Assembly (NCBI GenBank): GCA_037976565.1
Contig: CP137683.1
Span: forward strand, 797,600 to 861,599
Source: Mesocentrotus franciscanus
Taxonomy: Eukaryota; Echinodermata; Echinoidea; Camarodonta; Strongylocentrotidae
Length of the DNA stretch: 64,000 nt
Reading direction: 5' to 3'
The notes under the pieces are model-generated. The model made no database searches, was not told the origin of the DNA, and saw only the letters and a list, made by a program, of their open reading frames with translations. This document shows positions 12,571 through 22,324 of this stretch, one piece after another (the stretch's first letter is position 1; each line of letters begins with the position of its first letter). A program made the position numbers and the translations under genes.

Positions 12571-12926
12571 TCTGAAACTCCACACTGTGATAACAATGTG
12601 AACACATAATGTCCACACAGTTTACACATAGTTGAATATGTGAACATAGTGTGGCAACACTGTGATTGTTCCATAAGGGATTGCACGCTTTTTCAGTGCG
12701 CAGTAGTGCGCGTAGAGGTTAGAGCGCTTAATACTGCGTGTGCATGGGCCTATTCTTGCGCAGCATTATGCGTAAATGGGTATAGAGGTAAGTGCGCTTT
12801 ATGTGTGCGCACTAAAATTAAGCCTTATTAAACTTGAGATTTATTTGTCAGCCTAGCCGTACTGTCACGAAACAATCTTGAATGAATTCTTTTTACATCA
12901 AATAAAAAAGATATATGAGTTTCGTT

Positions 12927-13103
12927 GTATAAAACAAATGATGCATGTTTTCATTCGTTTATTATACGATCTATCCGCCCTCGTTGATGCTGTGTGTATC
13001 TATCGCACTCAGCCTAACGGCTTTGTGCAATAGATGCACACAGCCTCAACTCGAGTGCGGATAGATCGTATAATGAACTCATGCGCATGCATTATTTGTA
13101 TAC
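12927..13103. mobile_element. Palindromic hairpin element, GTATACAAATAATGCATG family, copy 1
   Basis: The ends are GTATAAAACAAATGATGCAT on the left and ATGCATTATTTGTATAC on the right, complementary apart from a 3-bp indel. The arms continue with ATACGATCTATCCGC paired to GCGGATAGATCGTAT, then CTGTGTGTATCTAT paired to ATAGATGCACACAG. A short loop lies near 13015. The length is 177 bp with no coding capacity. The copy at 22147-22324 has matching ends and length but a different stem. Confidence 0.8.
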
Positions 13104-13728
13104 CATCGAAAAGTTGTGCTGTAGTCTCAAGAGCCGTGCTTCCAGCTCCTCCTCATGTTTTCATCCTTCTCATACAGTTTGATGTCTTGGTGAGTGTTCT
13201 GGCTAAGTTGTTGGGTTCGATGTGGGGTATGGCGATCAGAACCGTAGTCTACCCATACCCTATCTAGCATCATGGTGTACTGTCTTTAAACCGGGACTGC
13301 ACTACATATAGCTACTTGCGCCCTCTATATAGCAAACAATGCCTATAAAGCGGTTACCGTTGGTCCCCAATGGTCCCCTTTTTCTTATGTTAATTGAGAG
13401 CTGATTTGATGAGATAACCATCTATCAGTGACCAGGCAGGGAGGTCTAATCCCTCCTGGTCAAACTAATGCAGATAGGCTTTAATAATATAATTCCAAAT
13501 GCTGATACACGTATAGTGGAGGGTCCGGGGTTGAAGTTAGGAAGTTGGTAGCAATTGACCACAAAGCAAATGTACTTCAAGAAATCGCACAACCGCTTGA
13601 CTGCATATACATGTAGCTCAATATCACAAAAAGAAAAGAAAACAAAGGACTCGAAAGGAAACAGCAGGAAAAAAAACATAACCATGATAACATGAACAAT
13701 TTCTCTGATCTGCCTTGACCGACCGATA
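13104..13728. other. No gene recognised
   Basis: Ordinary AT-rich sequence. A 122-residue minus-strand frame (13446-13814) runs into the A/T-rich LINE tail and is rich in Phe, Lys and Ile. I see no domain, so I do not call it. Confidence 0.5.
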
Positions 13729-13977
13729 TTTTCCTTTTTTTTTCTTTTTTTTCCATCATTTATTAATTGAATAATTAATACTGACATAATTATATTGATT
13801 ACAAAGAAGAACACATGAATTATGTTTATATCACAAAAATAATTATACTTTTTTTTACATAGTTAACATTTTTTTCCAGAGCTGATATTTTTCAACATTT
13901 GCCCTCCATAATATTTCCTTTACATAAATGTCGAATATGTTTGTAAAATTAAATTTTCTTTTTTGTGTATATAAAAC

Positions 13978-14346
13978 CTAAGAAGCTAAATTAAATAATA
14001 GGTTTTTAAAAACTACATATTTTGAATTTATATAATCACATTGCTTGCCTACAATTATATCACTGTAATCAATTTTTTCATTATCAAACAATACTTCTGT
14101 TTTTCTGAGAAAAATTAAGACCTTGTTCCAAAATATTTTTGAGTAAACACAATCATAAAATAAATGATAATAATTTTCTGTGCATTTGCACTTCAAACAA
14201 TAATCATGATCAGATTTTTTGAAACGATATAGATATTCTTCACATGCTAGTAACTTATAGAGTAGTTTGAAATTAAACTGTTTTAATCGTATTTCTTTGA
14301 CGTATGTCAAATTAATTTTCAAATATTTGCAAAAAAATATTCCCAA
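13978..14346 (-). pseudogene. LINE ORF2 C-terminal zinc-finger-like domain, fragment
   Basis: This 122-residue frame carries CLKCKCTENYYHLFYDC near its middle, a CX2C...H...C pattern. It is followed by SKIFWNKV, the usual form of the zinc-binding domain at the end of L1/Tx1-type ORF2 proteins. It is thought to bind RNA or DNA during target-primed reverse transcription. It lies downstream, in element orientation, of the reverse transcriptase and is separated from it by about 900 bp of decayed sequence. The initial Met is only the first Met of an open stretch, not a real start. Confidence 0.75.
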
Positions 14347-15405
14347 TAAATTTGAACATTTGGATTTATAAAAGTTCTATCAACTAATACCTTATATATA
14401 TAACTTGTGACATCTTTATTTTTGTAACTGATATATTGTGACATACTTTTGGTGTCAATTCAAAATAATGAAGACGTGTATTTTCATATGAACAAAAACC
14501 AGTTCACATTTTAATTTTCTTTTCCAGTCACGAGGTATACAACTCCAAAGCAATTTAACCTCACATAAATAATTGTTTTTAATACAAAGTAATTCTTTTG
14601 CCCGATTTATATCCACAACCCCTCTGGCGCCTATGATGTCCCCAATAAATAATATTCCAGATTTTAGCCAATGTTTCCACCATAAACATAATTTTTTGTC
14701 TTTTATATAATTATGTGTTTCCCCATAACAGCTACATTATAATATTAGTGATCTCATTACATGATTTATTTACACATGGACATTTTTTCCAAGCCGAAAT
14801 ACATTGTTGATAAAATAAAGGTATATCTTTTAGAACTTTTAAATCTTCGTGTTTTAAGAAACTCATCTTGAGCACTAAAAAGTTGGGGCCAAGATAGTTC
14901 AAATAAAAATATGGGAGAATCTTCCATCTAAAATTATGATCTTTATTTCCATTATCTTAAAAAGCCAGTTTACTTTTAAAGCAAAACTTTGCAAAACAAA
15001 ATCTGGCACATTCAAAGCTCCTTTATCAGTTGACTCGATTATAGTTTTCTCTTTACTCTATCTAAACCATCCCATACAAAATTGTAAATGAGTTTTTCAA
15101 TTTGTTTATTTATCAAATCGATATTTGGAAAAACTGACATAATATAAGTAATATTTGACAATACAAGTGATTTCAATACAGTTATTTTACCAAAGCATGT
15201 CAACTTTCCCACTGTTTAATTTGGTTTTCAATTTGTTCTACCTTTTCCTTCCATGTTTTTTCATAAGCTTGTTTCATGTTCTTACTAAAATAAACCCCGA
15301 GTGTTTTTATAAACTGATTAGACCATGTGATTTCTTGATATTGTTCTACATTAAATTCACCAAAATGAAAACCTTTTGATTTTGATACATTTTAAGTAGG
15401 TCCTG
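14347..15405 (-). pseudogene. LINE ORF2 linker after reverse transcriptase, heavily decayed
   Basis: No long frame survives, but conceptual reading of the minus strand near 15220-15380 gives KSKGFHFGEFNVEQYQ, then IKTLGVYFSKNMKQ and WKEKVEQIENQIKQW. That order (a W...IKTLGVYF stretch, then a W-rich helix) matches the region just after the RT active site in L1/Tx1 ORF2, where a LG(I/V)YF motif is typical. The rest, towards 14350, is AT-rich with many stops. I infer it is the same ORF2. Confidence 0.6.
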
Positions 15406-15699
15406 CTACACAACCAAATTTTTTATTTTACGCATGGCATTTTTCAAAGAAATTTCGTTCGCAACGAAAATTGTTGCGTCATCTGCTAACAAGCTAATTT
15501 TCACTTGAGTACCAGGCATATCTCCTGATCCCGGTAATTGAACACCTTGAATAGCTTGATCTGATCTAATATCAATTGCTAATATTTCAATGACAACTAG
15601 GAACAATAGAGCGGACACTGGGCAACCTTGCCGAAGACCTCTTTGCAGAGACAAAAAATAATGATCGCCAATTATTATTAACACTACAACTTTGAACAT
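15406..15699 (-). pseudogene. LINE reverse transcriptase, C-terminal half with active-site motif
   Basis: This 97-residue frame contains GLRQGCPVSALLF (RT motif 4) and ISLLADDATIFVA (motif 5). LADD stands where the catalytic YXDD/FADD box sits, and both aspartates are present. It continues the 15704-16909 frame after a frameshift near 15702: the upstream frame ends YIKTL and this one resumes KQMFKVV. RT copies the element RNA into DNA at the nicked target. The fragment alone would not be functional. Confidence 0.85.
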
Positions 15700-15703
15700 T
15701 TGT

Positions 15704-16909
15704 TTAAAGAGTTTTTATATATCCAATAAATATACTACCAAAATTAAATTTTTCTAAACTTTTATAAAGAAAACCCCAACTTATTTGATCGAAAGCCTTT
15801 TCTAGATCAAAAAAGATAACAACTCCGGATTTCTCTTTTTCTTCAAAATAACATACTACATCATCGATCAAACGAATATTGTTCCCAATAAAACGTCCTT
15901 TAAGATATGCATTTTGATCAGAATCAATACAAACATTTAACACTTTTTTCAACCTTCCTGCTAAAGCAGATGCTAATATTTTATAATCAGTATTTAGGAG
16001 ACTTATCGGCCTCCAATTTGAAATATTTTCTTTGTCGCCTTTCTTATGCAGAAGGGTTATGACAGCTCTAGTTTGTGAAATGGGTAAATTTCCTACTAAC
16101 AATGATTTTTTGAATAACTTTAACATAATATATTTCAACTTATTCCAAAAGAATTGGTAAAACTCAAAAGTCAAACCATCTGAACCTGGACTTTTTCCTT
16201 TTTTAGTCCCATTTAGGGCGTCATTACATTCTGTAAGTGTTATTTCTGAATCACAGTATCTCTTTTGCTTTTCACTTAATACATTATCAACCTTTGTGTT
16301 CTTAAGATAATCATTTACTTCATTCTCTTTTCCTCTAGCCGAATACAAACGATAAAAATATTCAACTTCAGCTACAATTATATCTTTCATATTTCTGTAT
16401 ATTATTCCATTAACATTTACTTTAAACATATTCTTTAACTTAAAGTTTCTTTTTTCTAAACCTAAAAAGTATTTAGTATTTCGCTCACCATCTTTATACC
16501 ACTTGATTTTGGACCGTATTTGTGCACCATGTATTTCGTATTCATAAAATTCTGACAATTGCCTTCTAACATGAGACAATTCGTTATCTTGAATTTCATT
16601 TAATATACCAAGACTTGATAAACGATTTAATCTATCTTGTAAGAAAAACTGTAAGCCTTTTCTTACCCTTGCCTTATTAATACAATAGTTAATTGACATG
16701 TGTCTTATTTTCTGTTTGAAAGTGTCCCACAAAACCGATATATTCTCTTTTTTTAATTGTAATTTTTCTTCTAAGACATTAATAAGAGAAATGACATTCT
16801 TCTGATAAACATCATCTTGCAAAAGTGAGTTATTCAGTTTCCAAATTCCTTTGCCTTTTTTTGCGGCCTTAAATTCGAATTTTAAATACACCGCATTATG
16901 GTCTGACAT
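15704..16909 (-). pseudogene. LINE ORF2: end of endonuclease, linker and N-terminal reverse transcriptase
   Basis: This 401-residue frame is the longest credible coding remnant in the window. It opens with MSDHNAVYLKF, whose SDH is the conserved last motif of the apurinic-type endonuclease. It then has a long Lys-rich linker with KDGERNTKYFLGLEKR, typical of L1/Tx1 ORF2. RT motifs follow: SPGSDGLTFEFYQFFW (about residue 240), AVITLLHKKGD, NWRPISLLNTDYKI, and FFDLEKAFDQISW (about residue 370), where the first catalytic Asp is present. A frameshift at about 15702 separates it from the GCPVS/LADD half. Another near 16915 separates it from the rest of the endonuclease. The Met start is a consequence of that frameshift. 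Confidence 0.9.
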
Positions 16910-17606
16910 AAAGCGACCCCAAAACTACTATATCTTTAGCAAAATCATTCAACCGTTCGGATAACAGGACGAAATCAATTCGAGACTGTACAAAGCATGG
17001 ATAAGATTGTTCCTGTGTAAATTCCCTTGCTTCAGGGTTTCTAACTCTTCATATATCAATTAAGTTTTTTAAAGAGATTTGGTTACGCAAATAAAAACCA
17101 TCATTACCATCTTTGGTTATTCCTCCATTTTTGTCCTTTTTACAATTCAGGACCGTGTTAAAATTACCGGCTAAAACAATTCCTCCTGGAAGTACATGTT
17201 CATGAAATAATTGAAAACATTCTTGGAAAAAAGCCTTTCTGTTGCTTAATACATTTGGTGCATATAAATTAATAAACCAGATAGTTTCACCTGCAAAAGA
17301 TACTTTTATTCCAATCAACCTGCCATTCTAAAAAGCAATTTTATCCTGAACAACGATAGCCTTGTTGCGGAGTAAAATTCTTGTTCCGCAGCTTTGCGAA
17401 GTGCCCACTGAATGAAAGGCACGACCTGACCAATCATATTTATCATGTTTCTTTATAATGTCATCTGTGAAATGGGTCTCCTGAAGAAATATGATATGCG
17501 CATCGATATCCTGTGCCCATCTATATATTTTCAATCGTTTTTTTTTTCTGTTTCTCAGTCCTTGACAGTTTAGCGAGAGTATGCTAAGATACATCGAGCT
17601 CATCAA
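16910..17606 (-). pseudogene. LINE ORF2 apurinic-type endonuclease domain, broken
   Basis: This would nick the chromosomal target to prime reverse transcription. Three pieces lie in one frame. 17328-17606 has ILSLNCQGLRN and IIFLQETHF, with the catalytic N and E. 17049-17318 has INLYAPN and VLAGNFNTVL. The stretch from 17048 to about 16915, without a start, has RVRNPEAREFT and SRIDFVLLSERL. TAG at 17328-17330 and TGA at 17049-17051 interrupt the frame; the TGA stands where family members usually have Trp (D-W-R). GNFN replaces the usual GDFN, with the Asp codon changed to AAT at 17163-17165. The domain is therefore doubly inactivated. ATG at 17604-17606 is the probable original ORF2 start. 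Confidence 0.88.
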
Positions 17607-17660
17607 GAGTGTTGAGACATTACTAATATCCTATTCTTGATCTTCTTTGTTTTTTTTTCT

Positions 17661-17992
17661 CTATGCTGTGTTTATATACGGCTCTTCCGTATTTTCACTT
17701 TCTTCTTGATATTTTACATTTACAACTGCACGTCTCTCCTTTACAACCGTTATACCTCCTGCTAGTTTACAAGCACATTATCATCGTCTCTATATAGTAC
17801 TGTACCATTACGCATCAAAGTGACATTTATGCTATCATCAAATATCTGGCTGTAGGTTATTACTGACATTCATTGAATCACATCCTGTAAATCAACGACA
17901 TACTTCCCTTGTCTTTATATTTTCGAGTCTTGAAGCAGGGCGGTATTAAACTTGAAGGATGAAGAGACATCTTCCTCGATTACAATTATCCC
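17661..17992 (-). pseudogene. LINE ORF1 C-terminal remnant
   Basis: No intact frame exists, but one minus-strand frame can be followed with internal stops: EEDVSSSFKFNTALLQDSKI, stop, KYVVDLQDVIQ, stop, MSVITYSQIFDDSINVTLMR and NGTVLYRDDDNVL. A one-base shift then leads to KLAGGITVVKERRAVVNVKY, ending EEPYINTA and a TAG at 17661-17663. This ends about 55 bp before the ORF2 ATG, exactly where the nucleic-acid-binding ORF1 of a two-ORF LINE should end. I see no zinc knuckle in what remains. Assignment as ORF1 is inferred from position and the readable frame. Confidence 0.6.
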
Positions 17993-18092
17993 GCCGAGTG
18001 GACATTATTGCCGCGCTCTCTATTTCATCAAAGGAATAGGGATATTGTTGGGGTTGCAATTTTGTTTGAGGTTAGTCATTTAGAGGTAGGCA

Positions 18093-18320
18093 TAGGCCCG
18101 AATTCACGAAAGAGGTTCAAATTTAACCCGCTGTTTAAACCACAACTCCGAGCAGGCTAGAAATATGACGTCATATGACGCGTTAAACCGTGGGTAAAAT
18201 CTAAACCTCCTATGTGAATTGCAAAATGATAACCCATGTTCTAAGCTCGCCGGTATGACGTCATATGACGCGTTAAACCATGGGTTAAAATTTAAATCTC
18301 CTTTGTGAATTCGGGCCTAT
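18093..18320. mobile_element. MITE-like palindrome, GGCCCGAATTCAC family, copy 2
   Basis: The ends are a perfect 16-bp inverted pair, ATAGGCCCGAATTCAC and GTGAATTCGGGCCTAT. Inside, an imperfect direct repeat of about 55 bp beginning TATGACGTCATATGACGCG occurs at 18164 and 18253. The arms share AAATTTAACCCG-like and CATGGGTTAAAATTT blocks with copy 1 at 8884-9110, but the centres differ. It sits about 70 bp beyond the end of the LINE remnant. The length is 228 bp with no coding capacity. Confidence 0.85.
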
Positions 18321-20118
18321 AGCGTTTGGACCAGGTTTAAAGTAGGCATGGAGGTAAGAGTTCGGTTGGTGTAGAAAACTAACAACAATACTGATTTGTT
18401 GTCGAAGCACATGCTAATGATTTGGTTTTGGGTTACGTTCTTAGTTAGGCTATGTTTAAGTTTAGGGTTAGGAATAGTATTGAGCTCAGGCTATATGAAT
18501 TCAGTTAGTGTTGGAATTGGCCATGGAGTAGAATTATTGTCACCTGAATAATTTTATAAAATCATCTTTATAAATGTAGAAATATATCCTTTGTGGAACT
18601 TCACTCTAATTGTGTACCAAAAGCAGTATATCAATGTAGTTTATTAAAAATTAAACCAGTCTCAGTACTGTTATACTTACAACGGAGATCGTGGAAGACT
18701 AAAGAGAGGCATATTATAGAGTGACTGCTGATATTTGCTCGACATAATAGTCTGAGCTATGATTTGCCTCCACTGTATTTTTAAATGTAGATGAATGACC
18801 AGCATTCACCCATTATTTGTATGATATCACAATCTTATAAGGCATGGAAGGTCACTCCAACATTTAAACAAGATGGCATCCTTCATCTATCCAACGGTTT
18901 CACAATTATGTGCGTAATACTTTTCGCGCGCTTCACAGACCATGTACTACCTAATCGTCTGATAAAGACCTCCTCACGTACGTCCTTCATTGCAATGATC
19001 AAATCACCTGCAACTATGAAAACGAGGCTTCTTATTATTTATCCTTGAACACGATGCTATCACTTTTTATTTACCGTATAAACGGGTCATAGAAAAGTTA
19101 GAAATATTACGTAAACGGGGCTAATTTTTCGGGGATCTTCACGCATAAAGAAATTTTCGTGGATTTTTGAAAAAAGGCTTTGTTTCTTGAAAGAGGAAGA
19201 AATTTAAAAAAAAAATCATAAACACCTCAATGCATTATATCTAAATCTACGTTATATGTTACTTATTCTTTAAATGTTTACTCTGTAAACCAGATAGGCC
19301 TATACATGTATGTAATAACAAACCTTGAACCTGTTTTTCCGCAAAGAAGGGTCATATTTTGTGGAAAATGTTCTTGAAAGTATGTAAAATAGAGGGGCAT
19401 TTTCGACGTCGCTATTGGTCGTGTGTTTTTACGTCTATGAATGTAAATTTGCACTATCGGGTCCTTGGAAGAAAAAAAAAGTATTTTTTCTTCATATTAA
19501 TTGACAGTCCAGGCCATGAAGCGGTGTGAGGAGATGAAGAGAATGACTGATGACGTACGAAAGTATAACCGAATGTACTCGACATTTATATTCTTTCTTC
19601 TCACTCGATGTTACTTGCATCCGGGTGTGGTGGTACTAGGGATGGGGGGTGGGGGACCTGCCTCAAATTAAATGCCAAATTCAAAATGTTAAAGATATAG
19701 GAAAATGAAAAGTAGCGACAGAGACAAAGAGCTAACCAATAGCTCTACATTGATATAATTGGACACATGGTCGGAAACTTCCGGTCCAAAAGCTAAACTT
19801 TTTCTAGGTTCAGGTAAGATACAAGATCCTGGCTACCATTATCTTCTTCCACAGTGGACAGGAGTGGGCATTAAAATATATATATCTTTTACCTTTGCAA
19901 AAAAATCCCAGCTCAAACCCCCTAGGGTTAAATATTTTTTGTTACCTTATCAGCCATATATTTACAATAAGGTTTGTCTTGGTAAGTTAAACCAGTTGTT
20001 TCAAGCCCAAAGCTAGATATAAAAAACTGAACAGACTTTATCATTATTTCCTTATCGTTAGGAAGCAATTCTTTATAATGTCAAAGACGTGAAGCTTGGC
20101 AAAAACATTGTTTATGGT
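18321..20118. other. No gene recognised
   Basis: Ordinary sequence. 19070-19200 has the look of a decayed repeat (TTTTCGTGGATTTTTGAAAA), but I cannot tie it to another copy in the window. The open frames at 18791-19048 and 19759-20016 show no domain and no convincing splice context. Confidence 0.4.
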
Positions 20119-20167
20119 CAGAAGGGCGTTAACTATGTGTTAAATTGTATGAGTTAACGCCCTTCTG
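20119..20167. repeat. Perfect 16-bp inverted repeat with short loop
   Basis: CAGAAGGGCGTTAACT (20119-20134) and AGTTAACGCCCTTCTG (20152-20167) are exact complements around a 17-base AT-rich loop. No gene lies alongside, and no poly-T follows on either strand. Confidence 0.85.
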
Positions 20168-20699
20168 GCTCCAAGCAAACGTAATGCCGATCGTGTCCCA
20201 GTTATGGGGTTTAATCATGTCTAATGGTCTTATAACGACGGCATTTACGAAAATTACCATCATTTATCCGGGTCTTATCAAAGATATTTCTCATGAAGAA
20301 ATAATTAACCCGGGCTTCTATCATCGTGCAAGCACAGGTGTATCCATTATTCACTTTGTAATTAAAGGACAGAGAAGCCAAAGGGGTTCGAGGACAAAGA
20401 CCTGCCATGTCGTCAGGAAAAATAGAAATTGCATCATGCCTTGTGGATTCCAGGAGAAAAGGGCATTCTAGGGCGACCTGAAGAGAGATCAAAAGATTTT
20501 CCGCCTTTCTACTCGCATGATGGAGCCACACGTTCAGACCTACCATCCCTGGAGCAAAGAAACCAAGTCAGGGGTGGTAGAAATGAAAAGTCAATCTCCA
20601 TGGTCTGACTGGAAATTTCTCTCGAGACGGGAGGGTTTAAATCTCATGAATGTGTATTAACACACATCCTACGAATCTACCCTCACTAAGATGTAGAAC

Positions 20700-20925
20700 A
20701 AGGAAACTATAAAGGGGAGAGAGAAATAGATGGAGCGAGATATAGATGGAGCGAGTTAGAGAAAGAGAAAGAGAGAAAGAGAGAGGAAGAGAGAGAGAGA
20801 GAGAGAAAGAGAGGGAGAGAGAGAGAAGGAAGAGAGGGAGAGAGAGAGTGAGAGAGAGGGGTGAGGAAACAGACAGTAAGGTGTGTGTGTGCGTATGTGT
20901 ATGTGTGTGTCTTTGAGAGAGAGAG
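20700..20925. repeat. Polypurine GA tract followed by (GT)n
   Basis: GAGA/GAAA runs with irregular GGA interruptions, then a GTGTGTGTGCG stretch at about 20880-20910. The 108-residue minus frame over it is His-Thr repeats and Leu/Ser runs from this low-complexity DNA. Confidence 0.9.
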
Positions 20926-20958
20926 ACATAGGTTTTAATGAGACGGCAGCGAATAAAA

Positions 20959-21140
20959 ATCAAATCAAATCAAATTATTTAAATAAAATCCACATTATTG
21001 GATTACAATCAAATTAAGTACAAACACTGACAAAGAAGAAAGAAAACTGATAAAACTTAGCATTCCAATTGGCCAAGCATCTACTGATCTACGAAACCAA
21101 AAAGAATACTGCAACAGTTAACTAATTTTATGAAAAGATG
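20959..21140 (-). mobile_element. LINE or SINE 3' end with (ATTTG)n tail, fragment
   Basis: The plus strand begins CAAATCAAATCAAATT. Read on the minus strand this is a TTTGATTTGATTTG tail preceded by AT-rich sequence. Pentamer tails like this terminate several LINE families, and similar remnants occur at 28176 and 8387. No coding sequence remains and the inner boundary is uncertain. Confidence 0.4.
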
Positions 21141-21206
21141 ATGCGAAAGAGGAATCAAGACAACGAGCATAGATATAATGAAAGAGAGATTCAGACAGAG
21201 ACAGGA

Positions 21207-21231
21207 TGAGAGAGAGAGAGAGAGAGAGAGA
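21207..21231. repeat. (GA)n microsatellite
   Basis: Short uninterrupted GA run. Confidence 0.9.
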
Positions 21232-22146
21232 TACTGGTATTAACGATTCGAATATGGCCATGGAACATTCTTCAGTACGGCTTAGAGAAAATAGCAACTA
21301 TCATGAGGGGATGATTATATCCCTATAATACTAACATTAATCATGCATGACGGGATATCAAATTAATCCTATTGATTGGGAGAATTATGAACATCGTGAT
21401 GAAGTTAATGGATATGACGTTAATTGCTCCCATATTGGCGCCAAATCTTAATTATCTCTGAATATAGCATAGCTATTTTGAGAGAAACTAAGAGAAAATT
21501 ATACACCATGTCATTGATTAGATCACTAATCAGTATGGAAAGAAGATCAAGTGACGGATTATCGAATACAAGTTTTTTTTTAATTATTATTATTATTTTG
21601 TTTTCTTCATTAAATCATTCGTAAATGGATAATCATCCATGATTCAATTTACATTTTTTTTTGTAATTGCCTAGACAAGGGCTTCAATGGTTAATGACTT
21701 AATCTTTACTGTTCAAAATGGCGACCATTCTCTGGTTATAAAGGATGTTTATGTTTATAGTGTGGTGAATATTTCAATTCTATGTGCTGGCCTACTTCAA
21801 CAAGCCAGGTTGAAGAAGATGCTCATGTTTAACATTTTTCGTTAATTAATTAGAAACATTTCCATTGACACCGTGATTATTTCTTTTCTCAATTAAATAC
21901 ATTATTTTCCCCACTTTAATGCTCAACATCCGTCGTTTTTTCTTCTCTCCCGTTATGTTTGAAATAAACATTTCACATGTATTATTATATATGATAAAAT
22001 GGGTTCAAGAATGTCGCCAATGAGTCGAAATACGTTGAAATGGATCACGTATGCGTGCATTATTTTTTACCGTAATGCAAGGGGAGTGCATTTTGGAGAT
22101 AACAACCGTCAATTCTTCGACTTTAATTTCATATTGTAGACCAATC

Positions 22147-22324
22147 TTATAAAACAAATAATACATGTTTTTAGCTCGTGCATTAGTGATTTGCAGTGCA
22201 CTTGGTTAAGTCACAATGAGACGAACAATGAACTCGACAAGTCTCGTTCATTATCCTACTGTGACTTAACCTGCGGGCAGTTCATATTCACTAATGCACT
22301 CGCAAATATGTATTATTTGTATAA
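22147..22324. mobile_element. Palindromic hairpin element, GTATACAAATAATGCATG family, copy 2
   Basis: The ends are TTATAAAACAAATAATACAT and ATGTATTATTTGTATAA. The arms then pair as GTGCATTAGTGA with TCACTAATGCAC, GGTTAAGTCACA with TGTGACTTAACC, and GAGACGAACAATGA with TCTCGTTCATT. The length is 178 bp, against 177 bp for copy 1 at 12927-13103. Only about 25 bp at each cap is shared; the stems are different sequences. Confidence 0.8.

Larger units (their letters stand above)
10331..12681. mobile_element. 2.35-kb element with terminal inverted repeats, built of CCACA/TGTGG words
   Basis: The left end starts ATCCCTTATGGAACAATCAC and the right end finishes with the complement GTGATTGTTCCATAAGGGAT; the inverted match runs about 32 bp (10331-10362 against 12650-12681) with one or two mismatches. 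Between them, most of the sequence is variants of ACCACA, TGTGGT, CACTGTG, CACATGTG and CACATAGT. There are three zones: 89-bp repeats and their inverted copy at 10390-10860, an ordinary AT-rich spacer with a 40-bp tandem repeat at 10860-11425, and a 125-bp tandem array at 11430-12570. Nothing encodes a transposase. AT flanks both ends but is part of the palindrome, so a target duplication cannot be assigned. The superfamily is unknown to me. Confidence 0.75.
13729..18020 (-). mobile_element. Decayed L1/Tx1-group LINE (non-LTR retrotransposon), minus strand
   Basis: This is one element about 4.3 kb long, read right to left: an ORF1 tail (17661-17992), ORF2 endonuclease (about 16915-17606), reverse transcriptase (about 15200-16909), and a C-terminal zinc-finger-like domain (13978-14346). 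It is followed by an AT-rich 3' region and an A-rich tail (a T run at 13729-13752 on the plus strand). ORF1 and ORF2 are separated by about 55 bp. Stops and frameshifts are scattered through both ORFs. The 5' end beyond 18020 was not defined, and no target-site duplication was found. L1/Tx1 placement rests on the apurinic-type endonuclease, RT style and CX2C...H...C terminus; a phylogeny would be needed for the clade. Confidence 0.85.

Noticed and set aside
10331..12681. CRISPR-like array
   Set aside because: Repeats are contiguous or vary by word with no unique spacers of fixed length, and the window is eukaryotic.
15155..15379. 74-residue plus-strand frame
   Set aside because: It is antisense to the LINE ORF2 remnant on the minus strand.
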